Origin: 20CM-2-55-15 sp964633285
GTDB taxonomy: Bacteria > Acidobacteriota > Terriglobia > 20CM-2-55-15
Length of the DNA stretch: 64,000 nt
Assembly (NCBI GenBank): GCA_964633285.1
Contig: CAZWGA010000025.1
Location: forward strand, 10,760-74,759
Direction: 5' to 3'
The first letter of the stretch is position 1, and the number at the start of each line of letters is the position of its first letter. Made by a program: the position numbers and the translations under genes. This document shows positions 45,373 to 55,076 of the stretch, piece after piece. The notes under the pieces are model-generated. The model saw only the letters and a program-made list of their open reading frames with translations, was not told where the DNA came from and made no database searches.

Positions 45373-47617
45373 TGGCAATGACACCTTCCGGTGCCTCCTC
45401 ATGCTTTGTTTCAACTCGATACCTCACGTGTTTCCTGACAGCATGGATGAGCCGCGAGGAATCGATCGGTTTGTTGAGATATTCCGCGGCGCCGAGCGCC
45501 TGGCTCGAGCCGTCGTTGTCGGTGACGGTCAGCATAATGACAGGGATGTCTTTGAGAGCAGGATCAGCTTTGAGGCCGGCGAGAACCGACCATCCATCCA
45601 TGCTCGGCAACAGCACGTCCAGCGTGATGACCGAAGGCCGCAGTTCTTTCGCAAGACGAAGTCCTTCCCGTCCATTTGGAGCGGACACGGTGACGAATCC
45701 TTCCTGTTTCAGAAAGCGGGCGACCACTTCCCGCGCGGCAGGATCGTCATCGATAATCAGGATCGGCTTTTCATCCCGCAGGTTCCGGGAAGGGCGAACA
45801 GCTTCTTCAGCAGTATTCAGCTCTCTTTCGATTTCGTGTGAATGAATGGACGCGACGTCTGCGGGAAGACGCACAGTGAATGTCGAGCCCGAGCCGAACT
45901 CGCTTTCGACGTCGATTTCACCTTTCATCATTTTGCTGATGGAACGGCTGATGGCGAGACCGAGACCTGTGCCCCCGAATTTACGCGTTGTGGAAGCGTT
46001 GGCCTGTGAAAAAGACTGGAACAGTTTTCCCATTTGTTCCGGAGTCATGCCGATGCCGGTGTCTTTGACTTGGAAATGGATCCAGTCGCCGTCGATCTCG
46101 GGCCTCCGGTTGACAGATAACTCAATGGTTCCCCGCTCCGTAAACTTGACTGCATTGCTCAACAGGTTCAGCAGGACCTGTCGCGTCTTGATTTGATCCG
46201 CGTGCATGGTTCCCGCGTTCTCGGGGCAATGCACGATCAGTTGGCAGCCTTTCTTCTGAATTCCAGGCTGAACGGCGCTTACGACTTCGTCGATCAATCG
46301 CCGGATCTCGAATTTTTCAAGATAAAGCTGCATCTTTCCGGCTTCGATCTTCGAGAGATCCAGAATGTCATTGATCAATCCCAGCAGGTGTTTGCCGGCA
46401 GTCTGAATCTTGGCGAGATCCGGAACGAAGTCGGGCTGGACTTCTGCAGCCTGCTCGTCCAGGAGTTCGCTGTAGCCGATGATTGCGTTCAAAGGAGTGC
46501 GCAATTCGTGGCTCATGCTTGCAAGGAATTCGCTCTTAGCGCGGTTAGCCGCTTCTGCGGCGTCTTTCGCATGTTGCAACGCTTCATCCGCTCTCTTGCG
46601 TTCACTCACATCGCGCAAATACGCCGTGTAGATCGGCTGGCCTTCGGTTGCAACCGGTGTCACGGCAATCTCGACGGGTATTGTGGTGCCGTTGTGATGC
46701 AACGCGGTCACCTCGACACGCTGGCCGATAACGGGTTCGTTGGCCTTCAAATCGGCGGCCGTGTCTGTGGTGTCTCCGAGAATCGATTGCGGAATAATCG
46801 TTGCGGAAAGCTCCTGTCCGAGGATATCCGACCGCTTGTAACCAAAAGTTTTCTCCGCGGCGGGATTGAATTCACGGACGACGCCGTGTTGATCGATGAT
46901 GATCACGCAATCCATTGCGGACTTGAGAATGGCGGCGTACCGGGCCTCACTCTCGCCCAGGATTCTGAAATTGTTTTCGACGGTTTCATTGGTTGCTTCG
47001 AGATCCGCCTGACGCCGCGCGATATCGCGCATTTCAGCCGTGCCGAGGACGCAGGATCGAATCAGGAAAAGATCTTCAAAGATGACCCAACCGGCGTGCT
47101 CGAGCCAGCGCCATTGACTGGCAAGGACTGTCCCGTAGACGGACTGTGGCCAGTAAATCCCGCGCAGAAGGTGATCTACCGCGACGACCACTGTTGCGGA
47201 GATAAGCACGCGCCAGTCGCGATAGAAAGCCAGAAATGCCAGTGATCCGAAAACGTGAAAGTGGGTTTCGATGCGGCCGCCGGTCAAGTGAATCAACAAG
47301 GCGGCAAACAGCATTTGCGCAACGGCGATGACGTGGCGTGTGAGTGTGGCGCCGGGCCGAATCAATGCGAGAAGAATCGGAAAGCTGACAATCGCACCTC
47401 CCAGGAGAACCGCGGCCCACACGTGCGGATGGGTCTGACTGTTGCTGCCTTCCCACGTCCTCGGCGAAATCCAGAGCGCGGCCGCGATACCTGCGAGCCA
47501 TTCAAATGCCATGAGCCCGGCAAACAGCCGGTCCGTGCCTTCAAAAACGGCTCGCTGATGCGTTGCGAACAGAGACTCCGCGCGATCGGCCACTTCTTGG
47601 GTTGTGTCGGTTGCCAT
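45365..47617 (-). CDS. Hybrid sensor histidine kinase
   Basis: About 750 residues from the ATG at 47617, 5 nt after the RedB-like stop, with GAGAAG upstream; an upstream in-frame ATG at 47683 would overlap that gene. Domains: N-terminal membrane region (about 30-200, with THFHVFGSLAFLAFYRDWRV), PAS (ESEARYAAILKSAMDCVIII, about 215-335), HisKA (FLASMSHELRTPLNAIIGYS, catalytic H near 378), HATPase (GTGLGLAIS near 560) and a C-terminal receiver (LIIDDDPAAREVV, acceptor D in ITLDVLL near 675). It senses an unknown signal at the membrane and passes phosphate to its own receiver and probably to the downstream regulator. Confidence 0.9.
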   Translation of the reverse strand: MATDTTQEVADRAESLFATHQRAVFEGTDRLFAGLMAFEWLAGIAAALWISPRTWEGSNSQTHPHVWAAVLLGGAIVSFPILLALIRPGATLTRHVIAVAQMLFAALLIHLTGGRIETHFHVFGSLAFLAFYRDWRVLISATVVVAVDHLLRGIYWPQSVYGTVLASQWRWLEHAGWVIFEDLFLIRSCVLGTAEMRDIARRQADLEATNETVENNFRILGESEARYAAILKSAMDCVIIIDQHGVVREFNPAAEKTFGYKRSDILGQELSATIIPQSILGDTTDTAADLKANEPVIGQRVEVTALHHNGTTIPVEIAVTPVATEGQPIYTAYLRDVSERKRADEALQHAKDAAEAANRAKSEFLASMSHELRTPLNAIIGYSELLDEQAAEVQPDFVPDLAKIQTAGKHLLGLINDILDLSKIEAGKMQLYLEKFEIRRLIDEVVSAVQPGIQKKGCQLIVHCPENAGTMHADQIKTRQVLLNLLSNAVKFTERGTIELSVNRRPEIDGDWIHFQVKDTGIGMTPEQMGKLFQSFSQANASTTRKFGGTGLGLAISRSISKMMKGEIDVESEFGSGSTFTVRLPADVASIHSHEIERELNTAEEAVRPSRNLRDEKPILIIDDDPAAREVVARFLKQEGFVTVSAPNGREGLRLAKELRPSVITLDVLLPSMDGWSVLAGLKADPALKDIPVIMLTVTDNDGSSQALGAAEYLNKPIDSSRLIHAVRKHVRYRVETKHEEAPEGVIANV

Positions 47618-47622
47618 TGTGT

Positions 47623-48243
47623 TTACTTCTCGCAAAAAGCACCTTCCTTTTCGTTCCCGGCGTGGCGCGCCGACAGAGGACAACCATACACAGGCGTTTG
47701 TGCGAGCGACTTCATCGTTTCGTCGAGGACCGCAAGAACGGATTTCCGGCCGTCGTTGTTTCCGTATTGTCCCCGCGCTTTGGTTATTCCACCGCTGAAA
47801 CGCAGATTGCCTTCGTAGTCGTATACGACCGTGTGGCCCGAAGTCACAGCTCCAAAGCGTGCCGCTTCCGCGCCTTCAACATCGGCCATCACAGTGACAC
47901 CCGGAATAGCTCTCGCAGCTTCCGCCAGATTTTCACGTCCCCAGTCCGGCGGGATTTGAGAAGGTTGATAAAACAAAACGTATGCGTCGATCTTCCCGCG
48001 GCTTCGGGCCATGATCTCTTCAAGCTCGCGCAGGCTGGCTCGAGTGCAGGGACACTCGGGATGGGCAAGCATAATCAAATGGATATGCCCGAATCGGAAT
48101 CGAATCGGACTATGGGCCGGCCACGATGCAGGAGTCACCGCCGACTTTCCCGGAGTCGTATCAAAAGCCATTACCGACACCATCCCCGCAACGATGGCGA
48201 TTACCCAGACGACACCAAGGCTGACCGGTAAAATCCACTTCAT
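47623..48243 (-). CDS. RedB-like thioredoxin-fold membrane protein
   Basis: 206 residues. One N-terminal membrane segment (about 3-27), then a thioredoxin-like domain with LIMLAHPECPCTRASLRELE, in which C64 and C66 form a CPC motif; IDAYVLFYQPSQIPPDWG and TSGHTVVYDYEGNLRFSGGI follow. The form matches RedB-type proteins, small periplasm-facing thiol proteins of ill-defined role. It lies inside the signalling operon, 15 nt after the c-di-GMP gene and 5 nt before the kinase, so it could report envelope redox state to the kinase (inference). Confidence 0.72.
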   Translation of the reverse strand: MKWILPVSLGVVWVIAIVAGMVSVMAFDTTPGKSAVTPASWPAHSPIRFRFGHIHLIMLAHPECPCTRASLRELEEIMARSRGKIDAYVLFYQPSQIPPDWGRENLAEAARAIPGVTVMADVEGAEAARFGAVTSGHTVVYDYEGNLRFSGGITKARGQYGNNDGRKSVLAVLDETMKSLAQTPVYGCPLSARHAGNEKEGAFCEK

Positions 48244-48258
48244 TCTGGACGTATCGGC

Positions 48259-50496
48259 CTAAACTCGCGAAGAGTTTAGGGCTATCAACGGAATCGATGT
48301 TGAAGGGAAGTCATTTCCTGGATTGGGCCAACGCGGTTTTGAACTCAGCAGGTCCGTGGAAGCCGCCGAGTCGAGCGGACGAGAAAACAGATAACCCTGG
48401 CCGAACTCGCATCCGAGGTTTCGCAGAAGCGCGAGGTGTTCCGGGCGTTCTACACCTTCCGCGACCACCTGTATTCCCATCGAATGCGCGAGGGAGATAA
48501 CCGTTTTTACGATTTCAAACTTATCCCGGTCGAGTTCCATCCGGCTGACGAAGGACTTGTCGATTTTTAAAACATCGAGGGGAAAGCTGTGCAAGTGTCC
48601 GAGCGATGAGTAGCCGGTGCCGAAGTCGTCCATGCTGATGCGAACTCCGAGCGACTTGAGTTCCTGCATACACATTCGAGCTTGTTCAGGATTGGCCATA
48701 ATCATCGTTTCGGTGATTTCCATCTGGAGGCTGGACGCGGAAATTCCCGAAGACTCGATTTCCTCGCGAATCTGAGTGATCAGATCCGGTTGCATGAACT
48801 GCCGGCGCGACAGGTTGACCGAAACCGTCAACGGCGGCTCGGACGGATAGAGTTGTTGCCAGGTCCACAACTGCCGGCAGGCTTCTTTAAGAACCTGGCG
48901 TCCGATGGAGACGATGATTCCGGTTTCTTCGGCAACGGAAATGAAATCGTTCGGCAAAATCAATCCACGGGAAGGCTGCCGCCAGCGGGCCAGAGCCTCG
49001 AAGCCTCGTACGTCTCCCGACTCGAGGTCGACGATCAACTGGTACCAGTTGATGAATTCAGCGCGGCTCGCCGCCTGTACGAGTTCCGTTTCCAGTTGAA
49101 GGCGCGCGGCAGCGCTCGCGCGCATCTCCTGATCGAAGATTTCCACGCTTCCGCGACGCGAAGCTTTGGCGCGGTACATGGCGGTGTCTGCCGCGCGAAG
49201 GAGGTCTTCGGGTCCTTCGTAATCGGACGAGCTCAATGCCACACCAATACTCGCTGTTGTAAAGATGTCGCGGCCGCTGATATGAAATGGCTTCCGCATG
49301 CAATCGAGAAGGCGGTTCGCGACGCGAAGGGCATCGGCGGGCAAGTGGAGATCGTCCAGAAGGATCGTGAATTCGTCTCCACCGAACCGGGCGAGCGTGT
49401 GAGCATCGCTGATTCGCGCGACCGAATCGCTGGAACGAAGCTCCTGCTGCAGTCGATGCGCAAATGCGACGAGAAGTTGATCCCCCGCCCAATGTCCCAG
49501 GCTGTCGTTAACCAGTTTGAACTGGTCCAGATCCAGAAAGAGGATGGCAAAGAGATGATCTTTTCGCCGCCGGGCTCTTTCAACGAGCCGGGCAAGCCGG
49601 TCCATAAACAGGACTCGATTGGGAAGTCCCGTCAGCACGTCGGCTACTTTGCCGGCTGTGATGTCGGTTTGAGAGCCCGCTATTCGAACAGCGACGCCGT
49701 CTCGATCCCGCACGGCGACACCGCGGCTCAGAATCCAGCGATATGAACCGTCTCGATGCCGCAGGCGATGCTCGTTTTCAAAATGCGTGTCTGAGCCATC
49801 GATGTGGGCTTTCAGGTCTGCTTCTACGCGGGCTCGATCCTCGGGATGAATCCGCGAGAACCAGTCTTCCGGATCTGAACCGATTTCCTCGTCGGCATAA
49901 CCCACGGAAAGCTTCCAACGAGTGGAAAATGAAATCTGGCCGGTCTTGAGATTCCAGTCCCAGATTCCATCATTGGATCCCGCCAGGGCCAGCGCGTAAC
50001 GTTCTTCGCTTTCACGGCGCGCTTCTTCAGCCTGTTTAAGCGACAACTGGGTTCGAATCCGGGCTAAAGCGACGGGAAAATCGACGGGCTTCGTCACGTA
50101 ATCGTTGGCGCCAAGGTCCAGTGCCTGGACGATGTCTTCGCTGGCGCTTCTGGAGGTCACCATGATCACCGGAAGATCGACGGCGCTATAACGTTTGCGC
50201 AGCGCCTGCAAAACGTCCAACCCGCTGACATCCGGCATTTGAAAATCCAGAAGGACCAGATCGAACGATTCGGCCGCGATCGCGCCCAAAGCGTCTTCGC
50301 CGCCGGTTACCGTTGTTACCTGATAACCCTGCCTCGAAAGCCGCCGCGAAAGAACATCGCGGTTCATCTCGTTATCATCAACGACAAGCAGGTGTGGAGT
50401 TTTTTCCGTCACTTCTGATTCCGCATTCGCACACAAGTTCCAGACTGCGCCAAATGCCTTATCGGCGGAAATGAGCGGCGGGTTTAGTCCGGCCAA
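48259..50496 (-). CDS. Response regulator with PAS, GGDEF and EAL domains
   Basis: 745 residues from a TTG at 50496 that has AAGGA 5 nt upstream; a GTG at 50412 is an alternative just before the receiver. Receiver (HLLVVDDNEMNRDVLSRRLS, D in VLLDFQMPDVSG), PAS with PAC (YALALAGSNDGIWDWNLKTG), GGDEF (TLARFGGDEFTILLDDL) and EAL (SGDVRGFEALARWRQPS). Both the GGDEF and EAL signatures are intact, so it could make and/or break c-di-GMP under control of phosphorylation. It leads the minus-strand signalling cluster and diverges from the receptor at 50595, whose promoter overlaps its start. Confidence 0.9.
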   Translation of the reverse strand: MAGLNPPLISADKAFGAVWNLCANAESEVTEKTPHLLVVDDNEMNRDVLSRRLSRQGYQVTTVTGGEDALGAIAAESFDLVLLDFQMPDVSGLDVLQALRKRYSAVDLPVIMVTSRSASEDIVQALDLGANDYVTKPVDFPVALARIRTQLSLKQAEEARRESEERYALALAGSNDGIWDWNLKTGQISFSTRWKLSVGYADEEIGSDPEDWFSRIHPEDRARVEADLKAHIDGSDTHFENEHRLRHRDGSYRWILSRGVAVRDRDGVAVRIAGSQTDITAGKVADVLTGLPNRVLFMDRLARLVERARRRKDHLFAILFLDLDQFKLVNDSLGHWAGDQLLVAFAHRLQQELRSSDSVARISDAHTLARFGGDEFTILLDDLHLPADALRVANRLLDCMRKPFHISGRDIFTTASIGVALSSSDYEGPEDLLRAADTAMYRAKASRRGSVEIFDQEMRASAAARLQLETELVQAASRAEFINWYQLIVDLESGDVRGFEALARWRQPSRGLILPNDFISVAEETGIIVSIGRQVLKEACRQLWTWQQLYPSEPPLTVSVNLSRRQFMQPDLITQIREEIESSGISASSLQMEITETMIMANPEQARMCMQELKSLGVRISMDDFGTGYSSLGHLHSFPLDVLKIDKSFVSRMELDRDKFEIVKTVISLAHSMGIQVVAEGVERPEHLALLRNLGCEFGQGYLFSRPLDSAASTDLLSSKPRWPNPGNDFPSTSIPLIALNSSRV

Positions 50497-50504
50497 AACA
50501 ATCC

Positions 50505-50534
50505 TTGACTTGCGCTACGCGCGAATGGTTTTAT
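50505..50534 (+). promoter_or_regulatory. Promoter of the fifth receptor gene
   Basis: TTGACT (50505-50510), 18-nt spacer, TTTTAT (50529-50534), about 60 nt upstream of the start. It lies within 10 bp of the divergent TTG start at 50496, so the two promoters must overlap. Confidence 0.4.
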
Positions 50535-50594
50535 CGCCCCGCAGTTTTCGATATACGGATCCGATATCTAAATGATCAAAGGTGGAGGATGGCA

Positions 50595-53500
50595 GTGAAG
50601 AAGATCTTCGTTGTGGCGGCATTCGTCTCTCTGGCGATAGGGACTCATCAACTCTTCGCGCAGACGGGAAACGGTTCAGTCGGCGGTATTGTTCAGGATC
50701 CCGGGAAGGCTTTAATACCGGGAGTCTCCGTGACGTTAACCAACACGGCAACGGGTGTTGTGAATACGCAGGTCACCAACGAATCCGGAGCGTATAGTTT
50801 TGCCGCCGTTCCTCCGGGCCCCTACAAAGTAACTGCGGAATTAGCGGGATTCAAACAGGCGATTGCCGATGTCGAAGTCGGTACGAATGCCCAGATTCGT
50901 CGCGACTTCACGCTTGAGGTCGGAGGCATCGACCAGAAAATCGAAGTGACGGCAGCGCCCGACACGATCTTGAGCGAAACATCAGCTTCAGTGGGCACCG
51001 TACTCAGTGAAAGAAAGGTCTCCGATCTTCCACTGATTGGCCAGAATGTTCTCGACCTCCTGAATGTCTTGCCGGGTTTTCGCGCGAGCACTGTTTCAGA
51101 TTCGAGTTCTACCGTCGGTGGATTAAACCTGGATTACATCAACACCACGGTCAACGGACTCAACACGAACAGTTCGAGAGATTCCGCATCACTCTGGGGC
51201 CGGCAAGTCATGACGACCAATGTGATCAATCCCGATCTTGTGGGAGAAATCCGATTGATCATGGCTCCGGTCGATGCCGAGTTGGGCCGCGGCAATGGCC
51301 AGATCCAGATTCAAACCCGTTCAGGAACGAACAAGTATGCGGGCGCCGCCGTGTGGAACATCCAGAACACGGCGTTTAATGCGAACACCTGGGCCAATAA
51401 GCGAAATCCGGGGCCGCCGACCACGCTCGATTGGTACAACCTTCACCAGGGCACGATCAGTTTTGGCGGACCGATCCAGAAGAACAAGACATTCTTTTAC
51501 GCGCTGTACGACCAGCAGAACGTCTGGCGCCGGACAACAATCAATACTCTTACGTTAACGGACACAGCGCGGCAGGGCATCTGGCGTTATTGGGAAGGCT
51601 GGAACCCGGGCCCGGCACTGTTGGCGCCTCCGTTGTCCTTCGCAACGGGAACCGCAACACCGACAGGCTCGTTCGCGGCAGTGGACATTGACGGCAGGCC
51701 GCTCGCACCGACAGTGAATTCAAACGGCTCGGCGCCGTACACAGGCAGCCTGCGCTGTTTCAGCATATTCGGAAACACGAAGACGGATGGCTCGCCCTTC
51801 ACGCAGGCCGATTGCCCCGGTGGAGTTGCCGTCATTCGGAGTTCACCCTGGGATCAGTTCAGGCCGGGCGTCGACCCGACGGGCTTGATGCGAAAGATTC
51901 TGACCTTAATGCCGCGGCCCAACTACTATCTGCAGGCCGGCACGGGAGCGACGGCCGTCGTACCGGACGGCCTGAACACCGGAATCTATCGATGGCTATC
52001 GGGCCGTGAAGGATCGAGCAGCACAAATTCTATTATCGGAGTCGTACAGGGCGCGGCCGACTATAACAACCGGAAGCAAATCAATTTGAAGATCGATCAC
52101 AACTTCAATATGAAACACCGCGTTGCCGTAAGCTGGACCAACGAACACGACGGTGGTGCTCAGGGAATTGCCGCATGGGATGGCGTGTTAAATGGACAAA
52201 GCCGGCGCCGTCCGCGGTTCATCACAGCTCAGGCAACATCAACGTTCTCGCCGGCTCTGGTTAATGAAGCTCGCTTTGGTGTGAATCGCAGCGGCGAGTG
52301 GGGAACCTCACCCTGGGACAATATCGATCATCCGGAGATTACGAAGAAGGCGACGGAATTTATCACGTATGGCGGCACGAATCAGAAAAATGGAAGGAAA
52401 TATCCGATCCTTTTCAATCCCGGGACGAACTGGAATGGATACATGGCTCTTACCGCATTTGACTTTGCGAATTACAGCCCGCTCTGGAATTACGCCGATA
52501 CGATTCGATGGAACCATGGAAAGCACGCCATCAGCGCAGGCGGTGAATACCGGCGGCCGACAACAACAGGTTTTAACAGCAGCGCGTATGTCAGTGCCCT
52601 GATAGGCAATGCCGGCGGGACCGCAACAACGCAGTTCTTCAGCAATACCAACATCACGAATGGCTCCGCCGATTTGCCGAATTTTCTCGCAACGACGCGC
52701 GGCAATGCCGGGACGCTGCTCAATACATTTTTTGGTGCTATCGCAAATCCCACCACGACGTATTGGATAGACGGTCAGAAAAATATCAAGGATGGAACGT
52801 GGGAGGATGTAACGACTGCGAAGAATCTGCTGCCGGGCGCCGATCCCTACGGCCATCAGACACGCACACAGATTGGAAATGAATACAGCTTCTTCGTCAA
52901 AGACGATTACAAATTCACCAGCCGTCTCACACTCAATCTCGGTCTCCGGTACGATTACGCATTATCGCCGTATCTTGACTTTGGTCTCACCAACCGCCTC
53001 GATGGCAACGGTCTTGGCTTGTTCGGCGCAGGGAGACCTTCCGGTGACGATCCCTTCGCAGGTTGGTTGACTCCCGGAAATCTGTATCTCACGGGTTATG
53101 GCTCGAAAGCGGCGAATCCGTTGCAATGCATCCAGGGAGTGCAACAAGCGCCTGGGCTTCCCATTTCGAATTGCGATCCGAAGCTGGCGTCGACGGTCGT
53201 ATTCGTGGGTCCGGGTACAGACCATCCGGACCAGTCGCTGGTACCGGAATCCGGCCGTTTCGGCCCCGCCATCGGATTCGCGTGGCAGGTGCCGTGGTTC
53301 GGCGATGGAAAGACGACAATGCGCGGCGGATTCCAGCGAACGTATGGTCAGGCGGGTTCTGTATTCAGTGGCGGGCTTGTGAGTGGGATCGGCGCCAGTG
53401 GAAGTACTGCGGGCGCCAACACAAGCGATCCCGCGATCGCAGCGATTCTCGCGACGCGCGCTCTGAACCTGACCGACCTTCCCGGCCTCGTTCCCGCCAT

Positions 53501-55076
53501 TCCCAGCCGGCCTCCGACTCAGCGACTGCTTCCCGTCGGAGCACGCACGGGCGGTGCAGGCACCATGTACGATCCTAATTACAGAACTCAGTACACCGAC
53601 AACATCACGCTTTCGATACAGCGCAGCCTGAACCGGTACATGACCCTTGAGCTGCGCGGTATTCACACAGCCGGACAGAATCTCGTATCGACGGGATTTG
53701 ATCTCAATACCGTCAACGTCTATCACAATCCTGAACTCCTTAAGGCCTTCGAAGTCACTCGCGCGGGCGGCGATGATCCGTTGTTCGATCAAATGCTCAT
53801 GGGTTTGAATCTCAACGTCGGACAGCCCGGCCCCTACGGCAATGTGGGCACTGTGGCTGGAGGAGTTCTGCAGCGCGGCTCCGCGCATATTCGTAGAGCC
53901 TTTGCGGCGAATCTCGCTAACGGTAATTATGCTGCGGTGGTGACTTCCCTTCTAACTGCGGGAAGTACGGGAAGCGGTGGATTGCAGGACCTGCCCATCG
54001 ATCCGTTAACCGGCGCCACGCTGGTTACATCGCAGAGAGTTCTCCGCAACGGTTGTGATCGCATTGCCAACGGTCTGACGAGCGGTTTCACTTTAGCCAC
54101 TGGAACGGTTATCAGTCCACGTTGCTTCCCTGAAAACTACTTCATTACAAATCCGCAATTGAGCACTGCGAATTACGCGAAAAATATCGGGTACACGAAA
54201 TACGATTCGTTTGAAGCTCAACTTTCGATGCGGCCCAAATATGGCATCAGTTTCCTGGCAACGTATGGCTTCAGCAAAACGATGAACCAGCCGAACACGA
54301 CGTTTACCGATCCGCTTCATCCGGAATGGGATTACGGCAGGAGTATCCAGAGTGTGGGTCAGGATTTTCGTACGAACGGTACGATTGAGTTGCCGATCGG
54401 CCCGGGCAAGTTCCTTCTGCCGAAATCTTCCAAATTGGTTTCGCGGCTCGTTGAACGATGGCAAACGGGATTTATCTTCCAGGTCTCTTCAGGATCGCCT
54501 AGGAGTTTCCTGAGCGGCAACAACATGCTCTACAACAACGGCCGGCCGAATATCGTTGGGCCCTGGAATAATCCTGAAGGAAACATCGTTTGGAATGGCC
54601 AGAACGGAACCTATTTCGGAGAAGGCACCTACGCAACGTATCAGGATCCGCAATGCACCACGCGCGTTGGAAGCACCGACTCTAATGGTTTCAATCTTCA
54701 AAACAATTGCACATTGCTCGGACTGGCGAAGGTTGTTCCGCAGGGAACGGCGGGCGCGATTCCGGTGTCACAGGGCCGATACGGTATTCCGTTGCTTGAA
54801 AATTCCGTGCCGGGACAGCAGGGTAATCTGGGAGCATTGACGATGCACACGTTCCCACGCTGGGCCTTTGATGCCAACGTCAGCAAGGCATTCGCGGTCT
54901 CGGAATCCAAATCGCTTCAGTTCCGCATTGACTGCCTGAATGTGCTCAACCATCCGACTCCAGTCGATCCGACGGGTGTGGCGAACGCCGGTACCAGCTT
55001 CAGCGACACGTTCGGACAGATCACGTCGAAGACGGGAACTCGAACATTCCAGGCAAAAGTACGGTTTAACTTTTAG
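50595..55076 (+). CDS. TonB-dependent receptor, Oar-like (largest)
   Basis: About 1,493 residues from the GTG at 50595, which has GGAGG (50584-50588) 6 nt upstream; the ATG at 50589 touches that site and is too close. Signal VKKIFVVAAFVSLAIGTHQL, carboxypeptidase-regulatory-like domain (GSVGGIVQDPGKALIPGVSV), plug (VSDLPLIGQNVLDLLNVLPG; VDAELGRGNGQIQIQTRSGT) and a barrel ending in FQAKVRFNF. It is some 300-500 residues longer than its paralogues, from long loops in the barrel that include several cysteines. Substrate unknown. Confidence 0.92.
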   Translation: MKKIFVVAAFVSLAIGTHQLFAQTGNGSVGGIVQDPGKALIPGVSVTLTNTATGVVNTQVTNESGAYSFAAVPPGPYKVTAELAGFKQAIADVEVGTNAQIRRDFTLEVGGIDQKIEVTAAPDTILSETSASVGTVLSERKVSDLPLIGQNVLDLLNVLPGFRASTVSDSSSTVGGLNLDYINTTVNGLNTNSSRDSASLWGRQVMTTNVINPDLVGEIRLIMAPVDAELGRGNGQIQIQTRSGTNKYAGAAVWNIQNTAFNANTWANKRNPGPPTTLDWYNLHQGTISFGGPIQKNKTFFYALYDQQNVWRRTTINTLTLTDTARQGIWRYWEGWNPGPALLAPPLSFATGTATPTGSFAAVDIDGRPLAPTVNSNGSAPYTGSLRCFSIFGNTKTDGSPFTQADCPGGVAVIRSSPWDQFRPGVDPTGLMRKILTLMPRPNYYLQAGTGATAVVPDGLNTGIYRWLSGREGSSSTNSIIGVVQGAADYNNRKQINLKIDHNFNMKHRVAVSWTNEHDGGAQGIAAWDGVLNGQSRRRPRFITAQATSTFSPALVNEARFGVNRSGEWGTSPWDNIDHPEITKKATEFITYGGTNQKNGRKYPILFNPGTNWNGYMALTAFDFANYSPLWNYADTIRWNHGKHAISAGGEYRRPTTTGFNSSAYVSALIGNAGGTATTQFFSNTNITNGSADLPNFLATTRGNAGTLLNTFFGAIANPTTTYWIDGQKNIKDGTWEDVTTAKNLLPGADPYGHQTRTQIGNEYSFFVKDDYKFTSRLTLNLGLRYDYALSPYLDFGLTNRLDGNGLGLFGAGRPSGDDPFAGWLTPGNLYLTGYGSKAANPLQCIQGVQQAPGLPISNCDPKLASTVVFVGPGTDHPDQSLVPESGRFGPAIGFAWQVPWFGDGKTTMRGGFQRTYGQAGSVFSGGLVSGIGASGSTAGANTSDPAIAAILATRALNLTDLPGLVPAIPSRPPTQRLLPVGARTGGAGTMYDPNYRTQYTDNITLSIQRSLNRYMTLELRGIHTAGQNLVSTGFDLNTVNVYHNPELLKAFEVTRAGGDDPLFDQMLMGLNLNVGQPGPYGNVGTVAGGVLQRGSAHIRRAFAANLANGNYAAVVTSLLTAGSTGSGGLQDLPIDPLTGATLVTSQRVLRNGCDRIANGLTSGFTLATGTVISPRCFPENYFITNPQLSTANYAKNIGYTKYDSFEAQLSMRPKYGISFLATYGFSKTMNQPNTTFTDPLHPEWDYGRSIQSVGQDFRTNGTIELPIGPGKFLLPKSSKLVSRLVERWQTGFIFQVSSGSPRSFLSGNNMLYNNGRPNIVGPWNNPEGNIVWNGQNGTYFGEGTYATYQDPQCTTRVGSTDSNGFNLQNNCTLLGLAKVVPQGTAGAIPVSQGRYGIPLLENSVPGQQGNLGALTMHTFPRWAFDANVSKAFAVSESKSLQFRIDCLNVLNHPTPVDPTGVANAGTSFSDTFGQITSKTGTRTFQAKVRFNF

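Noticed and set aside
44104..45381. 425-codon open frame opposite the creatininase-like and response regulator genes
   Set aside because: It spans two real genes on the other strand and shows no domain or signal.
48682..49746. 354-codon open frame opposite the GGDEF-EAL gene
   Set aside because: Antisense to intact GGDEF and EAL signatures; no domain of its own.
50505..50588. 28 codons of extra N-terminus for the fifth receptor (TTG start)
   Set aside because: The TTG is part of the -35 box TTGACT, and the Shine-Dalgarno and signal peptide point to 50595.
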